Source: Micropterus salmoides (taxonomy: Eukaryota > Chordata > Actinopteri > Centrarchiformes > Centrarchidae). From it: a DNA stretch of 64,000 nt. The notes beneath the pieces were generated by a model. It saw only the letters and a list, made by a program, of their open reading frames with translations. It made no database searches and was not told the DNA's origin. Location: the NCBI RefSeq assembly GCF_014851395.1, contig NW_024041373.1, forward strand, positions 4,027,429 through 4,091,428, given 5' to 3'. Position numbers and translations under genes: made by a program. Positions 46,871-58,314 of this stretch are shown in pieces. Position 1 is the first letter of the stretch. The number at the start of each line of letters is the position of its first letter.

Positions 46871-49800
46871 ATAAAAAGTTTCATTACCCGAATTTTCCAA
46901 AAACAATAATACTTACCCTCACATGTTGAGTGCGTACAGTCTATGGCCAAGTGGTGCTGCTTCCATGACGTTTTTTTGTTGTGTCAACAGCGGTGCTTAA
47001 TGCAGCTAAATTTGTTGGTTAATGACATTGCTCTGTTGGTTTATCTGCTATAGTAGGTTGCCACCGAAGTGGCAACCGAATCTGATTAAGAATAAAACAA
47101 TCTTCACAACTTTAAAAATCTGGGTCCTCCCTCGATGGGGATCATTATTTTCTTAAACTAAAGCAGATATGCGGCCTCGGCCCACCACCTAGTTCATTCA
47201 CTAACTGTACGTGGTGGTAAGCCAAGTTCTAAGCATCTCTAGTCAAAGTCACAGCTCTTTGGTCAACTCTTGTTCAATGGTAAACTTCAACAAATAACTT
47301 ATCAAGCTCTAACCTTGGTTTAACTGCAGAACTCTGCAGACTAAGGAAAAAAAGATTTGTGAGAAAGATTGCCACTAGTACTTTCTGCATGCTATGGCAG
47401 AGCAGAGCAAGTGGTCCTTGAAGTGGAAGAAAATGAGAGCCATTACTCCCCTTATTTGAGTTCCACATTCTGAATAAGGAGAATAACAGTGAATAAAAAT
47501 ACCAAAAGATATTACTGACTTTCACAACATACATTTATTTAACGTAACATTACTTAGACTAGCTACCAGAGCCAGTCCGGACCTCCCTGGTGCTCTAAGC
47601 AAAATTCTGCTATGGGGCCCTCCTACCTGACTCATGAACCATGTAAACAATTTGCCATTGCTACACAGTCACACCTGACACCACAGTGCTGTCATTACAA
47701 TTCTCCCTTCTTTAGAATAGTTAGCTCCATCTGTTGCTCTCAAAGTATAGACCTGTACAAAACAAAATGGTGTAGAAACAAACAAGATTTAATAATTAGG
47801 ATAAGTGAATAGGCTATTAACTCAACTGTGACTGTGCTTGTACTGACTGTTGATCATGCATCCCCTACACTGACAAACTTAAACAATCCCCCTGTAAATT
47901 ATAGATAACAATACTATTCTTACTTTTATCTGCTGCATCGGGTCCATTCAAAGTGGGTCCCCCCGATTGTCTTATATAAAATACCATTTATAGTCTGGCA
48001 AGGATGAATTTTTGATGGTTATTATTAAGATGGGCATCAACATCGCCCAGAATTCCCAGCTAATCAACATTTTAAATTCAATATTTAATCAATAGTCAGT
48101 GTCAATCCATTGCTTTCCATCTTGCATTAGGCCAGAGTTACTATATCTTGACAGAGAGACTAGAAAATCTTAAAATGATGTGTGGCCATATATTATCTGG
48201 AATGGTCCCACAGAGGTTGCTGCTGGAAAGTAAGAAAAACAGCCCTGAAGTGGCTGGCAAGCAAGCACGACACAGACAGACCAAGAGATGCACTGCCCAG
48301 AGAGGCCAGCAAGATAGCCAGACTAGAGAAAGATGCACTGCAAGCTAGCACATCAACTTAGCGTTACTGTTGTTTGCTGACATCACACTTGGAGAGCCGC
48401 CCATAGAGAAAAGCAGGCAGGCCAGAATGGGAACAGGTAAGCGTCACATAGTGCCCCTGGGTAATGCAGTTTATTTAAAAAGTCAGGGTACACTAAAGAA
48501 TAAAAAGTAAATAAATAAAAAGTGCATACTGGTGAGTACTGGCCCACTTCAAGCACTGCTAGCAAGAACTATTGACCTCATTTAAAGGACCAGTAAGATA
48601 ATTCCAACCTAGGATTAAACTACACTGGTTATACTTGATTTTAGCATGTTGGTCTCCGTGTCTTCCTTAAGTGATATTCAGTTATGTTTGGTTTAGTTTG
48701 GTGTTGATGTATTAGATCACACCCTCTGGTGCTTTGGGCCAGTGCCTCATTGTGCCAATTCCACCCTTTATAAAACATCCATTACTCTCATAATGTCGTG
48801 TCAGACCACAAAATCAAGCCTAAATGATAAACTGCCTTTAGTGCAAATGAATATTTAATCAACTCAAGGTGATTAGGTTTACAGTAAACGGGGTAACTTT
48901 ACCTTTAGTCAAGCTACAAGTTAGTAGTAGCTTTAAATGTAATGCCTCTGCAGGTTTAATGGTCTCAAGGTATTTACAAAAAGAGACCCCAGTTGTTCTC
49001 TGATGAACAATTGGCCCTCACATGGTTCACTAAAAATAGAAATCCTGCAGCACCTGTTGCCCTCTGTCAAGCACCAGGGCGTTTGTTTTGAGAGATTAAA
49101 GGGATATAATTGCTTTTGCAGTAAGTGGGACTTCCAAAAGAAAAGTGGATAAAACGGATTTAAGGCTATCAAAAGTGGTGCAACATACTGTTACTCAACT
49201 ATCATACCAACTAAAATTTTATGCTACTTGAATTTAGTAGTTCTACTTTTCAGATGGCAATATTGTACTTTTTCTCCACTACATTGATGAGACAGCTGTA
49301 GTAACTTTTCAGATTAAGATGTTACATAAAAAGACACAGACTCTTTAGAGCAAAGTAAAAAAAATAAATTCATACATCTTATGACCCTCACATTCATTTG
49401 TGACTCTTTGGAGTGGGCCTGACCCCTATATAACTGTTATAATATGTATAATGTATATAATATAAAATATATATATAAAAGTTAAAACTAGCTCCACCTC
49501 CACCAGCTACAATAGTAAAATGCTGCTTACACAGCACTGAATCATTATTAATAATCTAATAATGTTCTATAGCTACAGTAACCATACATCAGTCAGTAAC
49601 CATAAGGAGTAGGCCTACTTTACTTATGCTTTACGTAGGTCTACATTTTGCAGATAATACTTCTGTACTTTAACTTAAGAACTCGAATGCAGGACTCTTA
49701 GTTCTACTTGTAATGGAAAATGTTCTTCCACCACTGGCCACACTATGTTAGTTGGATGGAATAAGATCAGAATAAACTTGGTCTGATGATTGACGCCTGC

Positions 49801-50156
49801 TGTAGTGTAAATGTTTGTGAAGGCTGTCAGAACCTCTGTCAGGCTCCCCCTTGCCTCCCCCGGGGCAGCCAGAGAGGGGAGTAATAGATTTAAATCACAG
49901 AGTGAATAACGGATCTCCCTAGGGGCCTCATGGCAGTCTCTGTAATGCTTGTATGGATGTTGTGGTGTGTTTAGTGCCTCAGCAGCCTCGGCACACACTG
50001 CTGGAGCATAAAGCCAAGCTGACAGACGCACAGCCGCTCACCAGACGGACCGTACGAGCTGCCGTGGAAGAGGCGGAGGAGGAAGAAAAGGAAGAAGAAG
50101 ATCCAAGAGTAAAAACTTCCCAAGGAAAAAAATTATTTTTCCAAGGCAGCCAGAAG
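46871..50156. other. Upstream region of the channel gene; no other gene
   Basis: About 3.3 kb with no supported coding. The frame that leads into the channel is open back to an ATG at 49953 (68 extra codons, Glu-rich), but I treat this as 5' leader. No TATA-type promoter or known repeat was identified with confidence. Confidence 0.45.
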
Positions 50157-50385
50157 ATGTCCGTGGCAGTGAAGAAAGGAATAAGTGCTAAGGCCGAGAC
50201 CAGAAAATGCGCAGCGCGTTTCTGGAGGCTCTTTCCTCACCTTTTGCTGTGTCTGTCTCTGGTGGCATACGCAGCGCTGGGTGCACTCATGTTCCAGCAG
50301 ATTGAAGGAAGGAGCAAGTCCACTACCGAACAGGAGTACCATACCTTCCTGGGTCAGGTAGTCAGCACGGTCCAGAACCTCACCG
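50157..50385 (+). CDS. kcnk18: TRESK-type K2P potassium channel, exon 1
   Basis: The first coding exon of a two-pore-domain potassium channel, a plasma-membrane background K+ conductance. The protein starts MSVAVKKG and has a short basic cytoplasmic N-terminus. Its first membrane helix is around residues 24-43 (LFPHLLLCLSLVAYAALGAL). It then has the FQQIEG motif and an extracellular stretch containing the glycosylation-type site NLT. The helix and following Glu fit TRESK (KCNK18) better than other K2P families. ATG 50157 has A at -3; the in-frame ATG at 49953 has a weak context (T at -3) and would add 68 residues not typical of the family. The exon ends at CTCACCG before GTGAGT, in phase 1. 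Intron 1 is 907 bp, mostly an inverted-repeat element. No internal stops or frame errors. Confidence 0.85.
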
Positions 50386-50562
50386 GTGAGTGGTGGCCAC
50401 ACCATCTGATATCACTGTGTAACCAACCTTTCAAAATTGATTTCTGTCGACATTTATGGATTTTGGTTGCTGATTCAATCCGTGGCGATTTTGGTATATT
50501 TCCTTTCCATTATTATGCTGATAAATCAATTGGAGTAACACTTGACAGTAAGGGACACAGCA

Positions 50563-51218
50563 TTTTGAGTAGTTATCTGGGAACAAATAAGGAACGAATG
50601 AGGAACTAGTTGCTAGTGAACCATTAGTTAATAAGTAACTCCTAATTAAATCGTATTGATCAGCTTACAGTTAATTAAGGTGTAAGGAACAGGAACGACT
50701 TGATTACTGATGAATCATTAATAATACATAAGTATTTACCCAAATAATTCCCAATGGAGGATTATAATGATGAGTTATTAGAGGACAGAATGGTAGATTA
50801 TATATTAATGAATCATTAGGTAATGATTAGTTCATGAATATCTGTGAATCGATCATACTGAGACAGTTTCTGAGACACGCCCTCTTCCAGTTAGAGGAAA
50901 GGGTACACGCCCTTGGGATGCGCTGTGGATGTCCATCTGAGAACAAGAGCAAAGTTGACTAAACTTCTCTTATGTGCAACATAAATATTGGGTCTCTCAC
51001 TCTGTTCTCTAAGATTTAATGCTCCATTAGGAATTGTTCGTTAAGTAGTACTAATTAACGATCAATAATCAAGTTGTTCCTGATTCCTTCCTCAATCATT
51101 TCTTTATTAACTAATCATTAGCTACTCTATAAAATTTGATTAGGAGTTACTCATTAACTGATTGTTCACTAGCAGTTCCTCATTCTTTCCTCCTATGTTC
51201 CCTGGTAATTACTCAAAA
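50563..51218. repeat. Inverted-repeat element in channel intron 1
   Basis: The left arm (50563 to about 50745) and right arm (about 51040 to 51218) are imperfect reverse complements. Both ends read TTTTGAGTA(G/A)TTA, with shared inner words AATGAGGAACT, GCTAGTGAAC, AGTAACTCCTAAT and ACTTGATTA. It is probably a foldback/MITE-type DNA transposon. No obvious target duplication or coding. Confidence 0.85.
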
Positions 51219-51292
51219 GGTTGCTATTAGAAAGCCTTACCAGTAGCCCAAATAAATTTGCCCTACTCTAAACATTTTCTCTTTATTTTCAG

Positions 51293-51439
51293 CTAATGCC
51301 TCCTACACACATCAAGACATAATAAAGAAAGTGGAGTTTAAGATGCTACATGGTTTCAAGTCCATATGGCTTCAGAGACCTGACAGATGGAATTTCTTTG
51401 GCTCCATGTTCTTCTGTTGCACTGTATTCACAACAGTTG
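51293..51439 (+). CDS. kcnk18: TRESK-type K2P potassium channel, exon 2
   Basis: The second coding exon follows a TTTATTTTCAG acceptor and completes the split codon of exon 1. It encodes the rest of the cap and the first pore loop: NAS (second glycosylation-type site), QDIIKKVEFKM, RPDRWNFFGSMFFCCTVF and TTVG. The sequence WNFFGSMFFCCTVFTTVG is close to the TRESK pore helix. The exon ends in the first base of the glycine codon after TTV, before GTAAGT, so the selectivity filter is split between exons, as is usual in this family. The next exon, which should begin with the rest of G-(Y/F)-G and carry helices 2-4, the long calcineurin-binding loop and the second pore, is not visible up to 64000. 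Here the gene is partial; whether it is complete in the genome is unknown. Confidence 0.85.
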
Positions 51440-52099
51440 GTAAGTACTATCAAATTCTTGCTAGTCTTACCTACTGCAAGTTGAAGGCTCTGCAGGGTTA
51501 CCATGCAGGAGTGTCATTATGGAAAGTGTGAGGATGCTGCTTTGGAGCTCAGTCACGATATGTTGGTGTCTGCTGTACCATTTTAACACATGCAGTTTAA
51601 TAACTAGATCATCACATAGGGCTAGGGTTAGGGACTGTACAAGCTAAAATGCAATATTAAAGTTTACATCCTGATGCCCTGTAAGTACTATCATCTTCTT
51701 GCTAATCCTTCTAACTCCAGATCTGTTTGAGCCATGAGTCATACCCCTACCAAGCCTAATTCCCCAGCCATATCTTTTAATATACCTCCTTTTCTCAGTT
51801 CCTGTAATAAGGAACAGACAAATTAATACTTTATTCAGTGTCATTCTCCTTCCAGGCTTAAGAACTTGATTACTGTCTCTTGCAAGCTTCAGCCTCCCAA
51901 ATACGTTTCTCCAGTTGTTTTTGCCCTTTTCCAACACCTCTTAATGACTTCGTTACCTCCCACAGTGTACAGTAGATATATTATGTCTTACTGAGACTTG
52001 GCTCAAATTAGGGGACTGCTGCCCCCTGGTGGAGTTTTCTCAATGCCCAGTGGTCCACAGTCCATTGTGGGAGCAATGCAGTGGTTTTTAAGAAACACA
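51440..52099. other. Channel intron 2, first part
   Basis: Non-coding as far as I can see. The 97-codon minus-strand frame at 51644-51937 has no domain and lies within the intron. Confidence 0.5.
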
Positions 52100-52103
52100 T
52101 TAA

Positions 52104-52414
52104 CCCTTTGACACCTGAATTTTTGTTTACAGTAAAAAAATAAAAACTAATAATTTGTGTTTTCATTTGCTTTCAAGATGATGTTAAATTAAGTGAAGAT
52201 TGTTGATTCGTCTATAGAACATAGAAACGATATAAATTCAGGTATGATGCAAATTAGCGACAACAGGCATAAACGAGAAACCACGGCTTGCAAAAGGTTC
52301 CTAGATACGTATCGAATATGCACCAACAGGCATCGGGGGAATCCATGCGCTATCTTGGCTGCAGTCTGAAAGGAAGAGGTGTGATGCGAATTTGCGACAA
52401 TCGGCGTCAAGGGG
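52104..52414. mobile_element. TTAA-type (piggyBac-like) MITE
   Basis: TTAA flanks lie at 52100-52103 and 52415-52418. The inverted ends are CCCTTTGACACC on the left and CCCCTTGACGCC (reverse complement of the right end). Length is 311 bp without coding. Internal words GCAAATTAGCGACAACAGGC and GCGAATTTGCGACAATCGGC form a second internal repeat. Confidence 0.85.
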
Positions 52415-52418
52415 TTAA

Positions 52419-53191
52419 CTGTGTCCCATTTACTGCAGGATCTTTTCATAGTTTCATAGGACAATTAACTTTTTAAATTGAGTGTGACATCATGATGTCC
52501 TAGATCTTGTACACATTTTATGAATGGTTTCTTCAACTTGCTTTCATCTGTTGTACTCAAATTTGACAAGCTCATTATTGGGTATTTTAAAATTCATATA
52601 GATTCTCCCCCTATTTCCCTGCAGAAAGTGTTTTCCCACAGAAAACACTGCAAAGTCCTTTAATCTAGCCACGTTTCTGGCCCCACACATACTAACCGTG
52701 GGCACACGCTTGATCTGGTTTTACACTTGCCCTGATTCTAATCTCTGTTTATTTAGTCTTATTATAATTTTTGACACGGTTCTACTGCAGTCATCAAAAT
52801 ATACAGTCTTGCATCGTTAATGAGCACTCAGCAGCTAGGTTTTCCGTTGTCTTCTCTGACATGTAATGTCCGGGACAATTGCTAAATTTCCCAATATTAA
52901 TGACTGGTGCTAAGCAGCACCATTTTAAGAATTTTAAGAAACACAAAACATGGCAGTAATACAACATAATTTCTGTGACCACATTCTGGGGAGGCTGTGT
53001 CTCCATACATAGTCCATCCATTCAGCAGGACCGAGGGTCTGCGATGACTGCAGAACTGATATGTAGTTTACACCAAGGTAATGCTGCATAGCAATCACAA
53101 ATGCTGACAAGGCAGTTAAAGTAACTACAAGGCCCCTGCGGACAAAAGCAGTAGTGTTTCCACTGCCTCATGTCGTAAAATGTTGATCTTG
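52419..53191. other. Channel intron 2, no gene
   Basis: Nothing recognised apart from short unsupported frames. Confidence 0.45.
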
Positions 53192-54040
53192 CTAGCAGAC
53201 TATAGAAATGAGATCTGAGTCAAAGATAACTCCCAGGTTTTTCACCTTATTACAAAAATTTAGTGCCAGCATTCGCAGTTTCATTTTGAGTTTCTCCGTC
53301 TGAGATTCAGAACCAATGACCAATACTTCTGTTTTGTCCTGACTGAGCTGCTGAAAATGTTCTGCCATCCATGACTGTATGTTTAGAAAACAGTTAAAAA
53401 GGGCATCTACTGGTCCTGGGTCATTAGGGGAGACGGCAATGTAGAGCTGGTTGTCATCAGCATAACTGTGAAAATTGATGCCGTGGCTCCTGATGACGTC
53501 TCCAAGCAGCAGCATGTACAGATTAAAAAGGATAGGGCCTAAAATTGAGCCCAGTGGAACACCACAATTCAATTTATGTCTTCTGGATAGAGATTCATCA
53601 ATACAAATAATTCTCTATCAGTGAGATATGATCGGAACCAGTACCTGAGAGGCCAATCAGATTGTGCCATCTGTTTAAATTGAGCGATCTACTGTATCAA
53701 AAGCTGCACTTAGATCAAGTAGCATTAATACTGATGGTTTCTTCATATCCATGTTCCATCTAAGATCATTAACAATTTTTACCAATGCTGTCTCAGTACT
53801 GTGATTGGTTCGAAAACCAGACTGGTATTTATCATAAATATTGTGGGAATTAATAAGATCGTTCAGTTGATTAAAAACAACTTTCTCTAAAATTTTACTT
53901 TGGAATGGCAGATTGGATACCGTTCTGTAGTTATTGAGTACAGTAGCATCTAAATTATTCTTCTTCAGAAGGGGCTTCACCATAGCAGTTTTAAAGGCAG
54001 TAGGGAAAACACCCATCTGTAGAGAATACTTCATGATGGT
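53192..54040 (-). pseudogene. L2-like LINE reverse-transcriptase fragment
   Basis: A minus-strand reverse-transcriptase relic, from a different L2-type family than the 44-47 kb element. In order on the minus strand: GVFPTAFKTAMVKPLLKK, LPFQSKILEKVVFNQL, YQSGFRTNHSTETALVKI, LLDLSAAFDTVDR (motif A) and a break near 53675. Then come CGVPLGSILGPILFNLYML (motif B, Q changed to L), SYADDNQLYIA (motif C) and QDKTEVLVIG, with a stop after DSDLISIVC near 53192. The endonuclease, the C-terminus and the 3' end are missing, so target duplications cannot be judged. It lies antisense in the long channel intron. Confidence 0.88.
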
Positions 54041-55470
54041 CAGTAGATATTTACTAAAAAAGCAAATACTACAATTGAGGCTACAACTTCATTTTGCAAG
54101 TATTTGGTAATAAACCAAAGTATGGCTTAAAAGCTGTGTGACCCATCAGGCAAAGAAACTTCAGCCAGCGGCAGGTTATATGCTATTGATCTTACAGACT
54201 GTGGTGAAGATAAATACACATAGTAGCTGGGGTGTTGAAGTGTAGTCAGATAACTGTTAAAGGTGAATTGTTTATTCTGGGTATACTGATTTAAATTAAC
54301 ACCAAACATGAAAATCTGTTGTTCATGGCTTTTTTCAGAAGACATGTTTACATGTTATAAACTTGCTAACTTGCTGGTCTCTTTGTTAAACACGCTGAGG
54401 TCAGATGACCAAACTGCACTGAAACATCACTTGTTAGGCCTTTAGAAACAATCCTCTGTGACAGTGAGAGATTATTGACTTGTCGTTCTTCTTTGTTAGA
54501 AGTTTTTTCTATTGTGGTCTGTGTTACTTGTGGTTTGGTGCACTTTGGTGCTAATGGCTGTGTGCTCAGCTCCTTGTATTGACAATGCCAGGCAGTAAAA
54601 TGCTTGCTACATATTACTGTATTATGTAGCAAGCATTTGTAAGAGGGAACCAGCAGGTCTGAAAAGTGAAGCCAATGCAGAAGTGCCTTAAACCTGCATT
54701 CTTTCTAACGGCCAGCAGGGGGCAACTCCACTGGCTGCAGAGACGAGACAAGACAGATACCAAGTAACTTAAAGATGCGGATGAATAATAATAAAGTCTA
54801 CACAGGGACTAAAGCAGAATGATCAAAATCAGATTAATTAATGAAACTGGCAGAGAACATAAATAGACACCTAGCAAACAGACAGAATTCAAGATGGTAC
54901 ATAAACTAATACATGAGACTGGAACAGGACTGAAATCAGGAAAATACCATTTATATGAAAATAGATGATAAATCAGGGCATGCATTTGGGCGTGGCATGA
55001 CAAGTCGCTACCATGGCGACCTGTCAAGCGTAGCAATCAAGCGGCAACCTCATCTCCAGGAAATAACAAAAACTGCAATTCATCGAGTGGCCACTTGAGG
55101 CTGGCTGCAAAATGGAGTCAATCTCAACTGTCCCCCATGTTAAAATGCACAACTTTACAGTAGAATAAAACATGTTTACCGCCTTGTTCAAAAGATGGTT
55201 TTATTGTATATTGCTTTTCTTTATTAGGGTCGTGGCTGCTTTGATTGACTGGTGGCTGCTGTGGCTGTCACTGCTAGCTTTCTGTCCACCGTCTGTTTGC
55301 CTCTAAAACAGTCACAGAGCTTTGCATCTGTACTGTTTGAGCCTTGTAGACATTTCTTCATGCAAATACCGGATGAATAATGGCTGGCTGTGCAGTTAAT
55401 GGTAGAGAGAGAGCATTCAGGAATCCTGTGTTCCAGTTGGTGAGTGAAATTCTGGTACTTTATTTATGTA
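54041..55470. other. Channel intron 2, repeat-like but unclassified
   Basis: It contains words common in fish MITE-type repeats, such as CGGCCAGCAGGGGGCAACTC (near 54710) and ATCGAGTGGCCACTTGAGGC (near 55083). No coding was recognised. The element boundaries cannot be set from this one copy. Confidence 0.4.
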
Positions 55471-55889
55471 GCTGACTAACAGTTAGTATCTAACTGAACA
55501 GTCACTCAATTAAGAAGCCAAATCTAACCTGTTAACATTAATTAGCAGGTGTACATGCATAGCTTGTTAGCTTAGCTTGCTAAGCTCATTAGTAGCTTCG
55601 AGTGACCCCAAGCTGTGCTAACAATGATGCAGTGATGCAATGAAGTGAAAGGAAGTGTGCGCTAACCCCAATTTTTAAAGAGAAGTCATCGTGTATTAAA
55701 GAAGTGTTAGACATTAGGGTGATAATACTTTGAACAAAAGGCATCTGTGTGAAGTTGGAAGGTAATGGCACCACTCGTCTTTTAGCTGACGTAATGTTAA
55801 CATTAAACTTTCCAATTTGGCAAAGTTAGACTTGGCTTCTTAATTGAATGGAGTGACTGTTCAGTTAGATACTAACTGTTAGTCAGCTT
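55471..55889. repeat. Hairpin with ~60-bp near-perfect inverted arms
   Basis: The arms 55471-55529 and about 55829-55889 both contain GCTGACTAACAGTTAGTATC (the right one as reverse complement), followed by TAACTGAACAGTCACTC and AATTAAGAAGCCAA. The loop is about 300 bp. Probably part of a DNA transposon; the outer flanks are not symmetrical. Confidence 0.88.
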
Positions 55890-56889
55890 CAATCATTTAT
55901 TACACTTAGAGGTAGCATTCCTTGAGATTCAGCAAAAAATATGTGGTGATAACTGCACAGATTTTGCACAGCACATTGATAAAACTCAGTAGGGAGATGG
56001 AGGTGGATTCATTATTCGGCAGAACAGAAGTTGTTATCTCCCGCGAGCTACAAGCAGAACTCTGCAGCTGTGGTGAAGTCAAGTAGCTGGGCTGTAACTA
56101 GGGGGATGGTCCTGAGTAGGGTAAAGTTACAGTAGTCAAGGTGGTAAATTAGGTGTGTGAGAGCTACTTCTGAGTTTGTTTGGGGGATTAAAATCTGTGA
56201 TGTCAAGCAGTACAGTTCAATAAGAAATATACAATAAGATCTTAATAATAAACATACATAGAGCTGACTTGAGTGGTCAACAGGTGTCTAGCAGCATAGA
56301 TTATTGCACATTGCCTGTCAACATAGATTATGCTGCACAGTGTCCAGCAGCAAGATTATAATTAAATGCTGTATTTCACATTGCCACCCTAATTATTGTA
56401 ACATGCCAGAGAGGTTATCATGCGGAGGTGATGTCAGAGTTCAGTAGGTTTATGGCAGTTGGGGAAAAAATTGTGTGTACTGTCAGTAACTCTGTACCCA
56501 TCTTGTCTTTCATTTACAAGCACTGCTGATTGCAGAACACATCCAGATGAAACACAGTCCAGCTCTACAGGAAATAACAGTTCCAGCTTCCTGTGTGGCT
56601 CTATCAGATCCTGTACATTACTGCTTGTTTAGCCTTTTCTTTTAACTTTTACTCCACAACACCTGAACACTACTAATGTTAAATTATGACACTGGGTTAG
56701 CTAGCATTAAAATTACTGTTACAACAACAAGTCATACAAAACTACTTTTTAATTTTTAACCTTTAAATATTGGTGCTTTCATGAATGCAAGATATATATT
56801 TAAGTTGTTAAACTATGTCTTGTGTATTGGGAAAAATTTGTTATATAAAATTGATCAGACTAAATATCCTGAAAATAAAATCAGTTTCC

Positions 56890-57060
56890 TATGTAAATGC
56901 TCCGTATTTGTATAGCACCTTTCTTGTCTTTTCATCCACTCAAAGCGCTTTTACACTACATCTGCATTCACCATTCATACACATTCATTCACTGAGCCTA
57001 AGTGCTCAAACAGAAACTGACATTCACACTCATTCATCCACTGAGCCTAAGTGCTCAAAT
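56890..57060 (-). mobile_element. SINE fragment with internal duplication
   Basis: The family of 5844-6120. The segment CACTGAGCCTAAGTGCTCAA occurs twice (near 56990 and 57040). The tRNA head is missing. Confidence 0.75.
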
Positions 57061-57895
57061 GTTAATTGTAAATAGTGTGATCTAAACTTAACAACATATT
57101 ATAGTTAACAGCTGTAAATGAAAATATTAAATGGTGTTTATAGGTCAACATTTTGTATAGATGTGAGTAGAAAGAAAAAAATGAAAACTGATGTTCTATA
57201 CTGGTTTTATTTGGACATTTCTTTAAGAGACAAATGTGACATTCCCTTAGAAGTTACACAGAAAACAAAGAATTATTGGCACACTGAATAGTTTTGAAGC
57301 CAAGTAGGAGGTGTCATTTATTTCGACCTTTGAGAAGGTTTAGATGCACCTATTTACCACAGGTAAAGACTTTAGAGTATTGTCATAATTAATGATACCA
57401 CATATGTAGTTTCATCACTACTTTGTGCAAGTCAGTCTTTGTTTCATCACTTACCCACAGTTTGTATGTGCACAAATTTTTGTGTTTAAACTAGAATCCT
57501 AACGATCTTTATGTTTCAGGTAGAAAGTTTTTTCAACTTATACTAAAGTTTTAATTTCAGTTTTAATATGTGATGTTTTATCTGTTGTGTTGAAGCTTGA
57601 CCTTTGAATTGACAGACATAAAGTGAAATGCAATATTTTCTGTCAGTAATAAAGACAAAATGAGTTAAAATAGACATAAAACACATATGGACAATATTTA
57701 AAACTAAAATTAAACAAAAGGGAAGAAGTCCTTTCCACGTCAGTGCACCCCATCAAATACAGATGTCCAACACACTGAGGATGCTTCACGCAACTCTCTG
57801 GGCACCAGGTCTGACGTGATCCACACTGTCTATGGAAGGAAAATAAATGTGTAATAAATTCTGCAGGTAATAAAAATATGAAATAAACTATACCA
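57061..57895. other. No gene recognised
   Basis: AT-rich intron sequence with no supported features. Confidence 0.45.
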
Positions 57896-58127
57896 ATGCA
57901 TCTCTGGAAAAGTTCATTTTCTTCAGTAATTTAATAAAAAAAATGAAACTATAATATATTCTAGATTCATTACACAAAGTGAAATATTTCAAGCCCCTTT
58001 CTTGTTTTAATCTTGATGATGAGCTCAAATGTTCAGTCTCAAAACTTTAGAGACTTTAATCTCTCAGTCTGGTTCTGCTGCTCACAATGAACTTTTCCAC
58101 GATGTTCTAATTTTTTGAGATGCACCT
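57896..58127. mobile_element. Small MITE-like repeat
   Basis: The left side reads TGCATCTCTGGAAAAGTTCATT. The right side reads AATGAACTTTTCCACGATGTTC, then TAATTTTTTGAGATGCAC. The inverted ends match apart from about 16 bases lost on the left. This terminal sequence is common in fish genomes. Confidence 0.6.
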
Positions 58128-58314
58128 CTTAAAGATGGATCAGTTTATGTTGACAATACTATCATGTCAGATGTGAGAGAAATGGAACAAGGGAGCAACA
58201 CCTCAAAATGAAGTCAATAACAATAGTCAACAGTATTTTTTTGTTTTGTCCTTTGAAGGCATACAAGGTAATAGCTGTCAAATGTCAAGTAGCCAAGACT
58301 AACGTCAGTACTTA

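Noticed and set aside
49953..50156. 68-residue N-terminal extension of the channel
   Set aside because: In frame but with weak start context, Glu-rich low complexity, and absent from known TRESK-type N-termini as I remember them. Kept as leader.
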